A DNA stretch of 64,000 bases from Arthrobacter sp. ov407. GTDB lineage: Bacteria; Actinomycetota; Actinomycetes; Actinomycetales; Micrococcaceae. Positions 50,201 through 58,574 of this stretch are shown one piece after another. Positions within the stretch are counted from its first letter, which is position 1. Every line of letters starts with the position of its first letter. Both the position numbers and the translations under genes were made by a program. The DNA lies in the NCBI RefSeq assembly GCF_900102895.1, contig NZ_FNGD01000006.1, positions 59,970 through 123,969 on the forward strand. The letters are read 5' to 3'. The notes under the pieces are model-generated. The model ran no database searches and had not been told where the DNA came from. It saw nothing but the letters and a program-made list of their open reading frames with translations.

Positions 50201-51157
50201 GTGGGTCCGCGCATACTGGTTACCGGGATTGCAAGCGCCGCCGGCCGGACTGTCGCGGCCCAACTCGGAGCCCGCGGCCTCCCGTATCTCGGCTCCGACG
50301 CCCGCGCCGACACCCGTCAGGCGCAGGACGCTCCCGCCGCGGCCGCGGTCACGCTCCTGCCGGTGACGGACCCGGACATGATCCTGGACCTTCGCCGGCT
50401 GGTGGATCGTGAAGCCATCAACGTCATCATTCCGACCCTGACTGTGGAACTTCCGGTCCTGGCCGCGGCCCGTGCCGGATTCGCCCAGGACGTGCGGATC
50501 ATCGTGGGTGACCCTGCCGCAGTGGCCGTCGCCAACGATCACCTGTTCACCACCTGGGCGTTGCATGCAGCCGGAATTCCGGTGCCCCGGTTCGCGGTTC
50601 CGGGCGATCTCGCCGCCGCGCCGGCATCCCTCGCCGGCCTCAGCGGCCCCGTGGTAGTCAAGCCGCGGGTCTTCAAAGGCTCCCATGGTGTCCACGTGCT
50701 GGCCGGAACCGACTCCGTTAGCTGGAAGAACATGCCGGCGGGGCAACTTGTCCAGGAGTTTATCCCGGGCGCCGACTATGTGTGCTTGGTGTTTGGCACC
50801 CCGGCACGCAACGCGATGGCGCCAGTGGCGGTGGTCCTCGAGAAGACCAGGACTCCGTATGGACGCGCCGGCAGCGACGAAGTCAGCCGCCGGGTGCCAG
50901 CGAGCCAGGCCGGGGACGTGCGGAAGCTGGGCCTGGCCGCCGTCCGCACGCTCGGGCTGACCGGGCCGGTCCAGGTCCAGATCCGCCGCCGCGCGGACGG
51001 AACCCCCGTGGTGCTGGGCGTCTGTGCGACCCTGGGCGAGAACAGCACGTGGGCCCCGGAAATCCTCGACGCCGTGCTGGCCACCTTCATGCTCCCGGCG
51101 TTCAACCCGGCTTCCTTCCGGCGGTGCCCGGCGGTTCCCGCGGACGCCCTGGGGTGA
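50201..51157 (+). CDS. ATP-grasp domain protein, carbamoyl-phosphate-synthase-like
   Basis: The product has 318 residues from GTG 50201. The N-terminus PRILVTGIASAAGRTVAAQL is a Rossmann-like preATP-grasp domain; PVVVKPRVFKGSHGVHVLAG is the ATP-binding Lys and Gly loop; LVQEFIPGADY is the next ATP-grasp motif. In the usual metal-binding segment the sequence reads VQVQIRRRADGTPVVLGVCA, where the common Glu and Asn ligands are not obvious, so activity is uncertain. ATP-grasp enzymes form amide or peptide bonds via acyl phosphates. It stands alone, convergent with pabC, and no substrate can be assigned. Confidence 0.78.
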   Translation: MGPRILVTGIASAAGRTVAAQLGARGLPYLGSDARADTRQAQDAPAAAAVTLLPVTDPDMILDLRRLVDREAINVIIPTLTVELPVLAAARAGFAQDVRIIVGDPAAVAVANDHLFTTWALHAAGIPVPRFAVPGDLAAAPASLAGLSGPVVVKPRVFKGSHGVHVLAGTDSVSWKNMPAGQLVQEFIPGADYVCLVFGTPARNAMAPVAVVLEKTRTPYGRAGSDEVSRRVPASQAGDVRKLGLAAVRTLGLTGPVQVQIRRRADGTPVVLGVCATLGENSTWAPEILDAVLATFMLPAFNPASFRRCPAVPADALG

Positions 51158-51176
51158 GGTGCCGGCCCGCACAACC

Positions 51177-51215
51177 ATTCGCCCGGCATAACTATTCGCC
51201 CGGCATAACTATTCG
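51177..51215. repeat. 17-bp tandem duplication overlapping the pabC stop
   Basis: ATTCGCCCGGCATAACT occurs twice without change (51177-51193 and 51194-51210), followed by a partial third ATTCG. The second copy overlaps the stop codon of pabC (51209-51211). It looks like a slippage duplication between two convergent genes. Confidence 0.8.
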
Positions 51216-52177
51216 ATGGTGGCGAACAGGGCGTTGAGTTCGGCTGTGAGCTGGCGTCGCAGTTCCGGGGTACCGATTTCCTGCCCGTCGATGTGGTTCA
51301 CCGGGGCCAGGAGCCGGATGCTGGAGATCAGCCAGACGGCGTCGGCGTCCAGCAGGTCCTTCGGCTCCAGCGGGCCGTAGCCCAACTCCCAGCCGGCGGC
51401 CTTGGCGGCGGTGAACAGGGCGCCCTGTGAAGTGCCCGGCAGGATGCCGCTGTCCAGCTGGGGCGTAATGAGCCGTCGGATGGTGCGTACGCCGCCGGCG
51501 CCGTCGTCCGAAGTTTCCAGGTGGGCCAGCAGAACGGTCGACGTCGGGCCCTCCAGGACCCGGCCGTCCGCGGACGTGAAGATGACGTCGTCCGCGCCGT
51601 GCCGGTGGGCGTACCGCAGCGCTGCCATGTTCACGGCATAGGAGAGGGTCTTGGCGCCGAGCAGCAGCCAAGGGGCGCGCTCGCCGACTTCGCTGTCGTA
51701 GCCGCGGTCCAGCAGGATGACGTCGATTCCGGTCTCGCGCTGCCGCCGACCCGCCGCCGCCGGGCCCGAGGCCTGGACCCAGCAGGTGGGGGCCGAGGCG
51801 CCCTCCGGCCCGCGGGTGACGAGCAGCTTCACCACAACCTCGTCCTCTGCCGTGCCGCCGGCTGCCGTCACGGCGGGATCCTGGTGCCTGTACTCGCCGA
51901 TGGCGGTTTCCACCGCCCGCCGCCAGGCGTCCTCGGCCGGAATGTCCAGCTCCAGCAGCCGGGCCGACCCGGCCAGCCGGGTCAGGTGCGCCTGGATCTT
52001 GCGGGGCCGGCCGCCGACGGCGAGCAGCGATTCGAAAACGTCGTCACCGCGGGTGGCGCCAAGGTCGGTGGCCATCAGTTGCGGCTGCGACGCGTCGGCA
52101 ACGCGGCCACCGTCGAACGCCGGGTCGAGGAAGACCAGCACGGTTGCGGGCGCAGGAACAGAGGCAGGAGGGGTCAT
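51209..52177 (-). CDS. pabC: Aminodeoxychorismate lyase / class IV aminotransferase
   Basis: The product has 322 residues. GDDVFESLLAVGG, the PLP Lys in GAKTLSYAVNMAALRYAHR, and DDVIFTSADGRVLEGPTSTV are class IV (BCAT/PabC) motifs. It should convert 4-amino-4-deoxychorismate to 4-aminobenzoate and pyruvate in folate synthesis. A pabB fusion lies about 1.6 kb away on the same strand, which supports PabC over a branched-chain or D-amino acid aminotransferase. Confidence 0.85.
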   Translation of the reverse strand: MTPPASVPAPATVLVFLDPAFDGGRVADASQPQLMATDLGATRGDDVFESLLAVGGRPRKIQAHLTRLAGSARLLELDIPAEDAWRRAVETAIGEYRHQDPAVTAAGGTAEDEVVVKLLVTRGPEGASAPTCWVQASGPAAAGRRQRETGIDVILLDRGYDSEVGERAPWLLLGAKTLSYAVNMAALRYAHRHGADDVIFTSADGRVLEGPTSTVLLAHLETSDDGAGGVRTIRRLITPQLDSGILPGTSQGALFTAAKAAGWELGYGPLEPKDLLDADAVWLISSIRLLAPVNHIDGQEIGTPELRRQLTAELNALFATIE

Positions 52178-52270
52178 GGTTACAGCTTAGTCTCGGGGGT
52201 CCCGGGATAGGATTTGCACACTGCCCGTTCCGGAACTGTTCCGCGGGCTTGTACTTTGAGGGGTTCGCCT

Positions 52271-53746
52271 GTGCTTTGGCCATTTCCGCTGGCGGAGACG
52301 TTACCGTCCTGGGCGATTCTGATCCTGACCCTGCTCGACTTCGCCATCCGCGTGCTGGCACTGGGCATCATCCCCGGGAATAGGCGGCCCACCACCGCGA
52401 TGGCCTGGCTGCTGTGCATCTTCATTGTGCCCACCCTGGGCCTGCTCTTGTTCGTGCTGTTCGGCAACTTCCGGCTCTCCCGCCGACGCCGTGCCCAGCA
52501 GGACGCCGTCAACACCCGGATCCGGGCCGGGACGTCGGAGCTGGAAGAGATGGAAAGCCGTTACGACGGACCCGAATGGGTGGCGTCCGCCGCTGAACTG
52601 AACAAAACGCTGGGGTCGCTGCCGATGGTGGACGGCAACAGCGTGGAGTTGCTGCCCGGCTACCCCGACTCTATTAAGGCGATGGCCGAGGCCGTCCGCG
52701 GCGCCAAATCCTTCGTCAATGCCGAGTTCTACATCATGAGTACGGACCACGTCACGGACGATCTGTTGACCGCCATGGAGGAGGCGGCCGAGCGCGGCGT
52801 CGAGGTCCGCGTCCTGTTCGACCACCTCGGCAGCCTACGCATCAAGGGTTACAAGAACCTCAAGGCCCGGCTCAACGCCAGCAAGATCCGCTGGCGCCCC
52901 ATGCTGCCGCTGAACCCGTTGCACGGGCAGTGGCGGCGGCCGGATCTGCGCAACCACCGCAAGATCATGGTGATCGACGGCGAGATCGCCTTCACGGGAT
53001 CCCAGAACCTGATCGAGCCGTCCTACAACAACCCCAGGCACCGCAAAGTGGGCCGCGAATGGGTGGAGCTCATGGCCTGCATGCGCGGGCCGATTGTCAC
53101 CACTCTGAACGTTGCCTTCGCGACCGACTGGCTCAGCGAAACCGACGAATCCCTTGAACGGCAGCTTGAACATCGGCCCGAGCCCCACCCCGGCAATGTC
53201 ACCGCCCAGGTGGTACCCAGCGGCCCGGGTTTTGTCACCGAGAACAACCTGCGGCTGTTCAACACCCTCATTTACTCGGCGCAGCACAGGATCTCCCTCT
53301 GCAGCCCCTACTTCGTCCCGGACGACTCGCTGCTCTATGCGGTGACCACGGCGGCGCAGCGCGGCGTCGAAGTGGAGCTCTTCGTCTCGGAAAAGGGCGA
53401 CCAGTTCCTCGTCCACCACGCACAGCAGTCGTACTACAAGGCGCTGCTCGAGGCCGGCGTGCGGATCTACCTTTACAAGGCGCCGTTCGTGCTGCACGCC
53501 AAGCACTTCACGATCGACAACGAGGTTGCCGTGCTGGGCTCCAGCAACATGGACATGCGCTCCTTCTCCCTGAACCTCGAGGTGTCCGTGATGCTCCTCG
53601 GCGAGGACATCGTGCAGCGGATCCGTGCCGTGGAGGACACCTACCGCGACATTTCGCACGAACTCCTGCTGGAGGACTGGATGAAACGGCCCATGAAGGT
53701 CAAGTACGTGGACAATGTCGCGAGGCTGACGGCAGTCCTGCAGTAG
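52271..53746 (+). CDS. cls: Cardiolipin synthase (phospholipase D family)
   Basis: From GTG 52271 (GAGGGG 7 bases upstream) the product has 491 residues; the frame opens at 52214. Two N-terminal membrane segments (SWAILILTLLDFAIRVLALG, MAWLLCIFIVPTLGLLLFVL) are followed by two HKD catalytic motifs: NHRKIMVIDGEIAFTGSQN and HAKHFTIDNEVAVLGSSNMD. This is the ClsA architecture, which condenses phosphatidylglycerol or CDP-diacylglycerol into cardiolipin at the membrane. It is divergent from pabC and convergent with the pabB fusion. Confidence 0.92.
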   Translation: MLWPFPLAETLPSWAILILTLLDFAIRVLALGIIPGNRRPTTAMAWLLCIFIVPTLGLLLFVLFGNFRLSRRRRAQQDAVNTRIRAGTSELEEMESRYDGPEWVASAAELNKTLGSLPMVDGNSVELLPGYPDSIKAMAEAVRGAKSFVNAEFYIMSTDHVTDDLLTAMEEAAERGVEVRVLFDHLGSLRIKGYKNLKARLNASKIRWRPMLPLNPLHGQWRRPDLRNHRKIMVIDGEIAFTGSQNLIEPSYNNPRHRKVGREWVELMACMRGPIVTTLNVAFATDWLSETDESLERQLEHRPEPHPGNVTAQVVPSGPGFVTENNLRLFNTLIYSAQHRISLCSPYFVPDDSLLYAVTTAAQRGVEVELFVSEKGDQFLVHHAQQSYYKALLEAGVRIYLYKAPFVLHAKHFTIDNEVAVLGSSNMDMRSFSLNLEVSVMLLGEDIVQRIRAVEDTYRDISHELLLEDWMKRPMKVKYVDNVARLTAVLQ

Positions 53747-53789
53747 CCCCGGAGTAGCCCGGCCGCCGGCGGGACAATCGTCGGGAACG

Positions 53790-55841
53790 TCAGCCTTTGG
53801 GAAACTCAGCGCCGAGCGCCGAGAGGACGCCGAACGCTTTGGCCCGGACTTCCTCGTACTCCTCCTGCGGAGACGAATCGGCGGTGACGGCACCGCCGAC
53901 GCCGAGACTGAGGTTCGCGGTGCCGTCGTCCAGGCTGATCACGAGGGTCCGGATCGCCACGGAAAGGTCGGCAGCCCCGTTCAGGGAGAAGTAGCCGATC
54001 GCCCCGGAGTACACGCCACGCGGCGCGGCCTCCAGCCGGTCCAGGATGGCCATGGTGCTGACCTTCGGGGCCCCGGTCATCGAGCCGGCGGGGAAGCAGG
54101 CGGCGACCGCCTCGGCCCGCGGAAGTCCGGGCCGCAGCCGGGCGTCGATGGTGCTCACCATTTGGTGCACGGTGGCGTAGCTCTCGATCGCACACAGCCG
54201 GCTGACAGCCAGCGAGCCCGGGACGGCGAAATGGCTGAGGTCATTGCGCAGCAGGTCCACGATCATGATGTTTTCCGCGCGGTCCTTGGCCGAAGACGCC
54301 AGTTCCTCCCGCAGGGCGGCGTCCGCGCCCGGTTCCGTATCCCGTCGGCGCGTGCCCTTGATCGGTTCGGCCCGCATCCTGCCGTCCGCGGCAATCTGCA
54401 GGAAGCGTTCCGGCGACGTGCTCGCCACGGCGAGCTCGCCGAAGCGCAGATAGCTGGCGAAGGGAGCCGGGTTGCGGCGCCGCAGGTCCACGTACGTCGG
54501 CCACGGATCCATGCCCCGAGGGCCCGCAGGCGAGGCGGCGGTCAGCGCCGTGGTCAGGCAGACCTCGTACGTGTTGCCTTCCGCAATCTCACGCTGGGCC
54601 TCCGTGACCTTTGCCTTGTAGCCGGCTTCCGTGTCCTTTGCGGTGAAATGCGGGGCGGCCGGTTGCCGGGCAGTGAAGGCCCGCGGCGCGGACCCGGGCG
54701 CCGAGGTGGCCGTGGCGACGGCGGCGCGGGCCGCCTCGAGCCAGGCCCCGGCGTCGGGCGCGTCCAGCGTCAGCAGCCAGACTGTGCCCTCGGCATGGTC
54801 AAGGACTACAGCGCGGCCGGCGAAGATCAGGCAGGCGTCCGGGGTGGCTGCGGCCACGTCGTTGCCGCCGGTTTCGCGTTTGAGCTCATAGCCGAGGTAC
54901 CCGAGCCAGCCCAGGGTGAATTCGCACGGGTAGGCCTCGGGCGCACGGAGCGCCCGGCGCCCCCAAACGCCGTCGAGCCAGCGGAAGAACGGGCCGTCGG
55001 TGGTCACCGTGGCCCGGCCCGTACTGACAAGGGTCCGTCCGGAACTGTGCTGGACGGCCTGGCCGAAGCGGCCGCCGTCATCGGCCAGGATGCTGAAGCG
55101 GCAGCGCTCCGCGGCCTCCGGGGAGAGGCCTGCCGGGTCCAGCGAGGAGTCGAGCCACACCGCGTTGGTTGAACCGCCGAAGAGCGCCGCAAACAGCTGC
55201 TCGGCCTCGGGTTGGGCGTCGATCCGTTCTGCCAGCAACTGCAGGCCGCGCCGGGCGGCGAGTTCGGGCACCAGGGCGGGGGCGACGGCTGGGACGTACT
55301 GAAGGGCCTGCAGGACGTCGTCGGGGGCGGTGCCGTCCGCACGGTTGAGCACATGCACATCCGCGCGGGCCGGGACGTCGTCGGCCGCCAGCCACTCCGC
55401 TTCCTGGGCGGCCCACTGGTCCCAAAACGGTTCGTAGGTGCCACCGTCCCGGGCCAGCGCCCTGGCCCGACGATCGGCGTCGGAGGAGTCGGCCCAGATC
55501 ACGGCGTCCAACAGGGGGAATGCTGCCGCTGCGGCGGCGCCGACGCCCTCCACCAGGACGATTTCGGCAGGGCGTGTGGTGCGGGCGTCGCCGTCGTAGT
55601 GCCGCTCCCAGTCCCAGCTGACCCACTCCGCGTTCTCCCCGCGCCGCAAGGGCGAAAGCACTGTGGTGACGTAGCGTTCAATTCCGGCCGCAAGCCCGTT
55701 CCAGCCGGGATAGATGTCCTCGAGGTGGAAGAGAGAGACTTTGTGGTGCTCCCTGAGCCGCGCCGCCAGTTCGATGGCCAGGGTGGTCTTGCCGGAGCCG
55801 GACCGTCCGTCGATTGCGATGATGACGGGTGCGGGGCTCAT
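53790..55841 (-). CDS. pabB: Aminodeoxychorismate synthase component I (PabB) with N-terminal P-loop kinase domain
   Basis: From ATG 55841 the product has 683 residues. Residues 1-~185 are a uridine-kinase-like P-loop domain: IIAIDGRSGSGKTTLAIELA (Walker A), FHLEDIYPGWNG, and ARTTRPAEIVLVEGVG. Residues ~200-683 are a chorismate-binding enzyme: EGNTYEVCLTT, MRAEPIKGTRRRDTEP with the Lys that marks PabB (TrpE has Ala), CFPAGSMTGAPK, GVYSGAIGYFSLNG and LGVGGAVTADSSPQEEY. The usual fused PabA glutaminase is absent. The kinase half has no known role in folate synthesis. It overlaps the phosphatase gene upstream by 4 bases. Confidence 0.9.
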   Translation of the reverse strand: MSPAPVIIAIDGRSGSGKTTLAIELAARLREHHKVSLFHLEDIYPGWNGLAAGIERYVTTVLSPLRRGENAEWVSWDWERHYDGDARTTRPAEIVLVEGVGAAAAAAFPLLDAVIWADSSDADRRARALARDGGTYEPFWDQWAAQEAEWLAADDVPARADVHVLNRADGTAPDDVLQALQYVPAVAPALVPELAARRGLQLLAERIDAQPEAEQLFAALFGGSTNAVWLDSSLDPAGLSPEAAERCRFSILADDGGRFGQAVQHSSGRTLVSTGRATVTTDGPFFRWLDGVWGRRALRAPEAYPCEFTLGWLGYLGYELKRETGGNDVAAATPDACLIFAGRAVVLDHAEGTVWLLTLDAPDAGAWLEAARAAVATATSAPGSAPRAFTARQPAAPHFTAKDTEAGYKAKVTEAQREIAEGNTYEVCLTTALTAASPAGPRGMDPWPTYVDLRRRNPAPFASYLRFGELAVASTSPERFLQIAADGRMRAEPIKGTRRRDTEPGADAALREELASSAKDRAENIMIVDLLRNDLSHFAVPGSLAVSRLCAIESYATVHQMVSTIDARLRPGLPRAEAVAACFPAGSMTGAPKVSTMAILDRLEAAPRGVYSGAIGYFSLNGAADLSVAIRTLVISLDDGTANLSLGVGGAVTADSSPQEEYEEVRAKAFGVLSALGAEFPKG

Positions 55842-56398
55842 GAAATAGAGCGTACCCGCTGACCTTCGCTGCCGTGACGTTGTCCGTCCTGCCGCAGAAG
55901 CTCCGTGCGCACGTGCTGCACAATCCCCGGAACTGAGGCCCGGATGAGGTTCCAGGTGGTGTCGAAATCGGTGTGGCCGCCGTACCACGGGTCCTCGATG
56001 CCCTGCTCCAGCGGGTCCTTGTCCGCCACCGCGGGGTCGAAGCTGCGGAGCATGCGGATCTTGGCCAGGGATTCCCGGTCCGGTGCCGCCTGCCGGAGCC
56101 AGCCGTAGTGGTCGACGTCGAGGGCCAGGATCAGATCCCGGCTGGCGAACCATTCCGGCCGCCATTCGCGCGCCACGTGGCGGTTCGATGCGATGTTGTG
56201 GGCTGTGAGCTTCCGCGCGGCCCGGGGATCGATCGGCCGGCCGGACTCATACGCGGTGGTGCCGGCGGAATCGACCACGGCCCCGGTGAGGCCCTCGGCG
56301 CGGAATGCCTCCGCCAGCATGAGTTCGGCCATCGGAGACCGGCAGATATTTCCGGTGCAGACCGCGATGATCCGGTACTGGCTCGACATTGAGGTCAT
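55838..56398 (-). CDS. Low-molecular-weight protein-tyrosine phosphatase
   Basis: From ATG 56398 the product has 186 residues; upstream ATG 56473 adds residues without family match. YRIIAVCTGNICRSPMAELM holds the C-x5-R-S loop, and IEDPWYGGHTDFDTTW has the general-acid Asp in D-P-W-Y form, so it should be active. Unlike the phosphatase at 11184-11813 it has no kinase beside it, and its 4-base overlap with the pabB fusion means the two are co-translated. Its targets are unknown; related actinobacterial enzymes act on host or wall-synthesis phosphotyrosines. Confidence 0.88.
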   Translation of the reverse strand: MTSMSSQYRIIAVCTGNICRSPMAELMLAEAFRAEGLTGAVVDSAGTTAYESGRPIDPRAARKLTAHNIASNRHVAREWRPEWFASRDLILALDVDHYGWLRQAAPDRESLAKIRMLRSFDPAVADKDPLEQGIEDPWYGGHTDFDTTWNLIRASVPGIVQHVRTELLRQDGQRHGSEGQRVRSIS

Positions 56399-56473
56399 AG
56401 CTAAGCATGAACGATCACGGGCCTCTTGGCTAGCTGGCCCCCGCGAAGTATTACAAAAAATGTCAACCGACAT

Positions 56474-57028
56474 TCAGTTTCTGTCACGCCGGTTCCCGTC
56501 GGCAGGCGCGTCGCGTGTTGCCGGGCCCAGCCCCAGGTGCCGGAGCAGCGCGTCGAGGACCGGCAGCTGGCCCTTGACCAGCCTGGACCGGGCTTCGGGC
56601 TCGGCGGTCCACTCGGCGCGGTCGATCTCGGGGAAACTGCTGATCGTGCCGGATCCTCTTGGCCACTCCAGTGTGAAGGTGTTGCTCACGATTCGTTCGG
56701 GCTGAAAGTCCGATTCGGCCGTGAAGACCGTAATGATCTTGCCGGAGGGCTGGCGGAAGTCGCCGAGCCGGTGGTAGTCGGCGGCAGGTGCTGGCGTGCC
56801 GATTTCCTCCGCGAATTCGCGGTGCGCAGCCGCCAGCGGTTCCTCGCCGGCCGGGTATTCACCCTTGGGGATGGACCAGCCTTGAGCGTCCTTGCGGGCC
56901 CAGAAGGGTCCGCCCATGTGGGCTATCCAGACCTCAAGCTGCGGTGCGCCGGCGGGGTGGGGCGCACCGCTGGGCGGGAATGCACTCCTTATCCGGTACA
57001 GCAGAATGCCGGCGCTCCGAACGGTCAT
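56474..57028 (-). CDS. Nudix hydrolase
   Basis: The product has 184 residues. The Nudix box reads GEYPAGEEPLAAAHREFAEE followed by IG, matching G-x5-E-x7-R-E-x2-E-E-x-G, with WSIPKGEYPAGEEP before it. The arrangement with ITVFTAESDFQPE resembles DATP/diadenosine-type Nudix proteins, but the substrate (a nucleoside diphosphate linked to X) cannot be named. It stands between the phosphatase and the LysE gene, all on the same strand. Confidence 0.88.
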   Translation of the reverse strand: MTVRSAGILLYRIRSAFPPSGAPHPAGAPQLEVWIAHMGGPFWARKDAQGWSIPKGEYPAGEEPLAAAHREFAEEIGTPAPAADYHRLGDFRQPSGKIITVFTAESDFQPERIVSNTFTLEWPRGSGTISSFPEIDRAEWTAEPEARSRLVKGQLPVLDALLRHLGLGPATRDAPADGNRRDRN

Positions 57029-57064
57029 GGCTCCTCCTGCCCCAAGGCTATTCCTCTTGCCCCG

Positions 57065-57090
57065 CAGCCGGCCCGGAACCAGGCCGGCTG
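57065..57090 (-). terminator. Hairpin after the LysE-family gene
   Basis: CAGCCGGCC (57065-57073) pairs perfectly with 57082-57090 around an 8-base loop, about 40 bases past the stop of the LysE gene. No T-run is visible. Confidence 0.45.
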
Positions 57091-57127
57091 GTGCCCGCCT
57101 GGTGTGGCCGGCGCCCGCCCGCCGCGC

Positions 57128-57751
57128 TTAGTGGATCGCGGCCAGAAGGATGCCGACGCCGACAAAGAGGCCGCCGAATGTCCGGTTCAGCACCTTCTGT
57201 CCGCCGGCGTCGCGGGTGAAGCGCTGGAAGGACCGGGCCGCGGCCGCGAAGAAGAACCACATGACCAGGACGTCGATCACGATCACGGTGGCGGCCAGGA
57301 CCACGTACTGCGGCAGCAGCGGCTGCTCCGGCCGGATGAACTGGGGCATGAAGGCCAGGAAGAAGACCACGGCTTTGGGGTTGAGCAGATTGACCCAGAG
57401 GCCGCGCCGGAACATGGAGAGTCCCGCTTCGTTGCGCAGGGCGGCGGCCTTCTCCTGGTCCAGGTCCGGCTTGTGCAGGAACTGCCGGATGCCCAGGTAG
57501 ACCAGGTAGGCGGCGCCGGCGTAGCGGATCACGTTGAAGGCGACCGGTGAGCTCGCCACGAGCACCCCGACGCCGAGGGCCACGATCAGGATGTGCACCA
57601 CGAGGGCGGCCTGCTGGCCCAGGATGCCCCAAAGGGAACGGCGGAATCCCGAGTTCAGGGAGTTGCTCATGGTGTTGATGGCGCCCGCGCCGGGAGTGAA
57701 GCTGATCAGGACGCCGGCGCCGGCCAGGGCCAGCCAAAGTGAGGGTTGCAC
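57128..57751 (-). CDS. LysE family amino acid exporter
   Basis: The product has 207 residues with 5-6 membrane segments. LWLALAGAGVLISFTPGAGA with the conserved NTMSNSLNSGFRRSLWGILG, and RRGLWVNLLNPKAVVFFLAF, are RhtB/LysE landmarks. The family exports amino acids or homoserine lactones. The substrate is unknown and no LysG-type regulator is adjacent. Confidence 0.9.
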   Translation of the reverse strand: MQPSLWLALAGAGVLISFTPGAGAINTMSNSLNSGFRRSLWGILGQQAALVVHILIVALGVGVLVASSPVAFNVIRYAGAAYLVYLGIRQFLHKPDLDQEKAAALRNEAGLSMFRRGLWVNLLNPKAVVFFLAFMPQFIRPEQPLLPQYVVLAATVIVIDVLVMWFFFAAAARSFQRFTRDAGGQKVLNRTFGGLFVGVGILLAAIH

Positions 57752-57800
57752 CCGCCAAGTTTACGGTCCCGGCCGCCGTTGACCTGATTGATGACGGGAG

Positions 57801-58352
57801 TCAGTCGCCACGGAGTCCGTAGCTGAGAATCATGTTGCCTTTGCTGGTCTGCTGGGACGACTGCAGCTCCAGCCGGGTGAGGGGATCCCCGTCATTGAAC
57901 AGCCGCCGACCGCTGCCCGCGACCACGGGATGGACGATCAGCATCAAAGTGTCGAGCAGCCCGGCGAACAGCAGCTGGCGGACCAGCGAAATGCTGCTGA
58001 AGATCCCTATTTCGCCGCCGTCGCTGTCCTTCAGGCCCGCAACGAAGTCCTCCAGCGGGCCCTCGATCAGGCGCGAATTCTGCCACTCCAGCTCCCCGGC
58101 CAGGGTCCGGGACGCGACAAACTTCGGCAGCGGATTGATGAACCCCGCGAAGTCGGCGTCGCTTTCGGCGTTGGGCCAGTACTCTGCCCACTGCTGGTAC
58201 CCGATGCGGCCCAGGAGCGCGGTATCGATCCGGCCCATCATCTCGCCCATCCCGGCGCCCAGCTCTTCGTCGAAGCTATCGAATTGCCACAGGAACGGGT
58301 CTTCAACCACGCCGTCCACAGAGCAGAAAAGGCCGGCCGTCAATTTGCGCAT
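57801..58352 (-). CDS. Dihydrofolate reductase family protein (RibD C-terminal-like)
   Basis: From ATG 58352 the product has 183 residues; the frame opens at 58439 with a start lying in the repeat region. MRKLTAGLFCSVDGVVEDP, LLGRIGYQQWAEYWP, KFVASRTLAGELEWQNSRLI, and LVRQLLFAGLLDTLMLIVHP match the stand-alone RibD_C/YyaP-like family. These proteins share the DHFR fold and bind NADPH, but most have no known reaction. It is monocistronic with an unusual repeat upstream. Confidence 0.87.
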   Translation of the reverse strand: MRKLTAGLFCSVDGVVEDPFLWQFDSFDEELGAGMGEMMGRIDTALLGRIGYQQWAEYWPNAESDADFAGFINPLPKFVASRTLAGELEWQNSRLIEGPLEDFVAGLKDSDGGEIGIFSSISLVRQLLFAGLLDTLMLIVHPVVAGSGRRLFNDGDPLTRLELQSSQQTSKGNMILSYGLRGD

Positions 58353-58386
58353 GAGGGTTCTCCTTGCCGTGGGTCTCGAGTGCACC

Positions 58387-58428
58387 GTGGATTTCCATAC
58401 GTGGATATCCATACGTGGGTCTCCAGTG
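58387..58428. repeat. Three 14-bp tandem units with palindromic cores
   Basis: GTGGATTTCCATAC, GTGGATATCCATAC and a diverged GTGGGTCTCCAGTG are head to tail, 35 bases upstream of the DHFR-family start. The core TGGATATCCA is a perfect palindrome, so each unit looks like a dimeric regulator site. GGTCTCCA recurs at 58431. Confidence 0.6.
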
Positions 58429-58531
58429 AAGGTCTCCAATGCACCCTATCCGCAGACCCCGAAACAGGGAATGGCTGACGGTAACTCGCTGGTAAACGCC
58501 CCCGGATGCCAGCTGTGCGGCCGGGATCGCA

Positions 58532-58565
58532 GGCCTTGGGCGTGCCCCGGGGCGCGCCCAAGGCC
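58532..58565. terminator. Long hairpin after the PepSY gene
   Basis: The two halves 58532-58548 and 58549-58565 are complementary with one G-U mismatch, giving a stem of about 15 bp and a tiny CCGG loop. It lies 10 bases past the PepSY stop (minus strand) and probably terminates it. Confidence 0.55.
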
Positions 58566-58574
58566 CGCTAAGGG

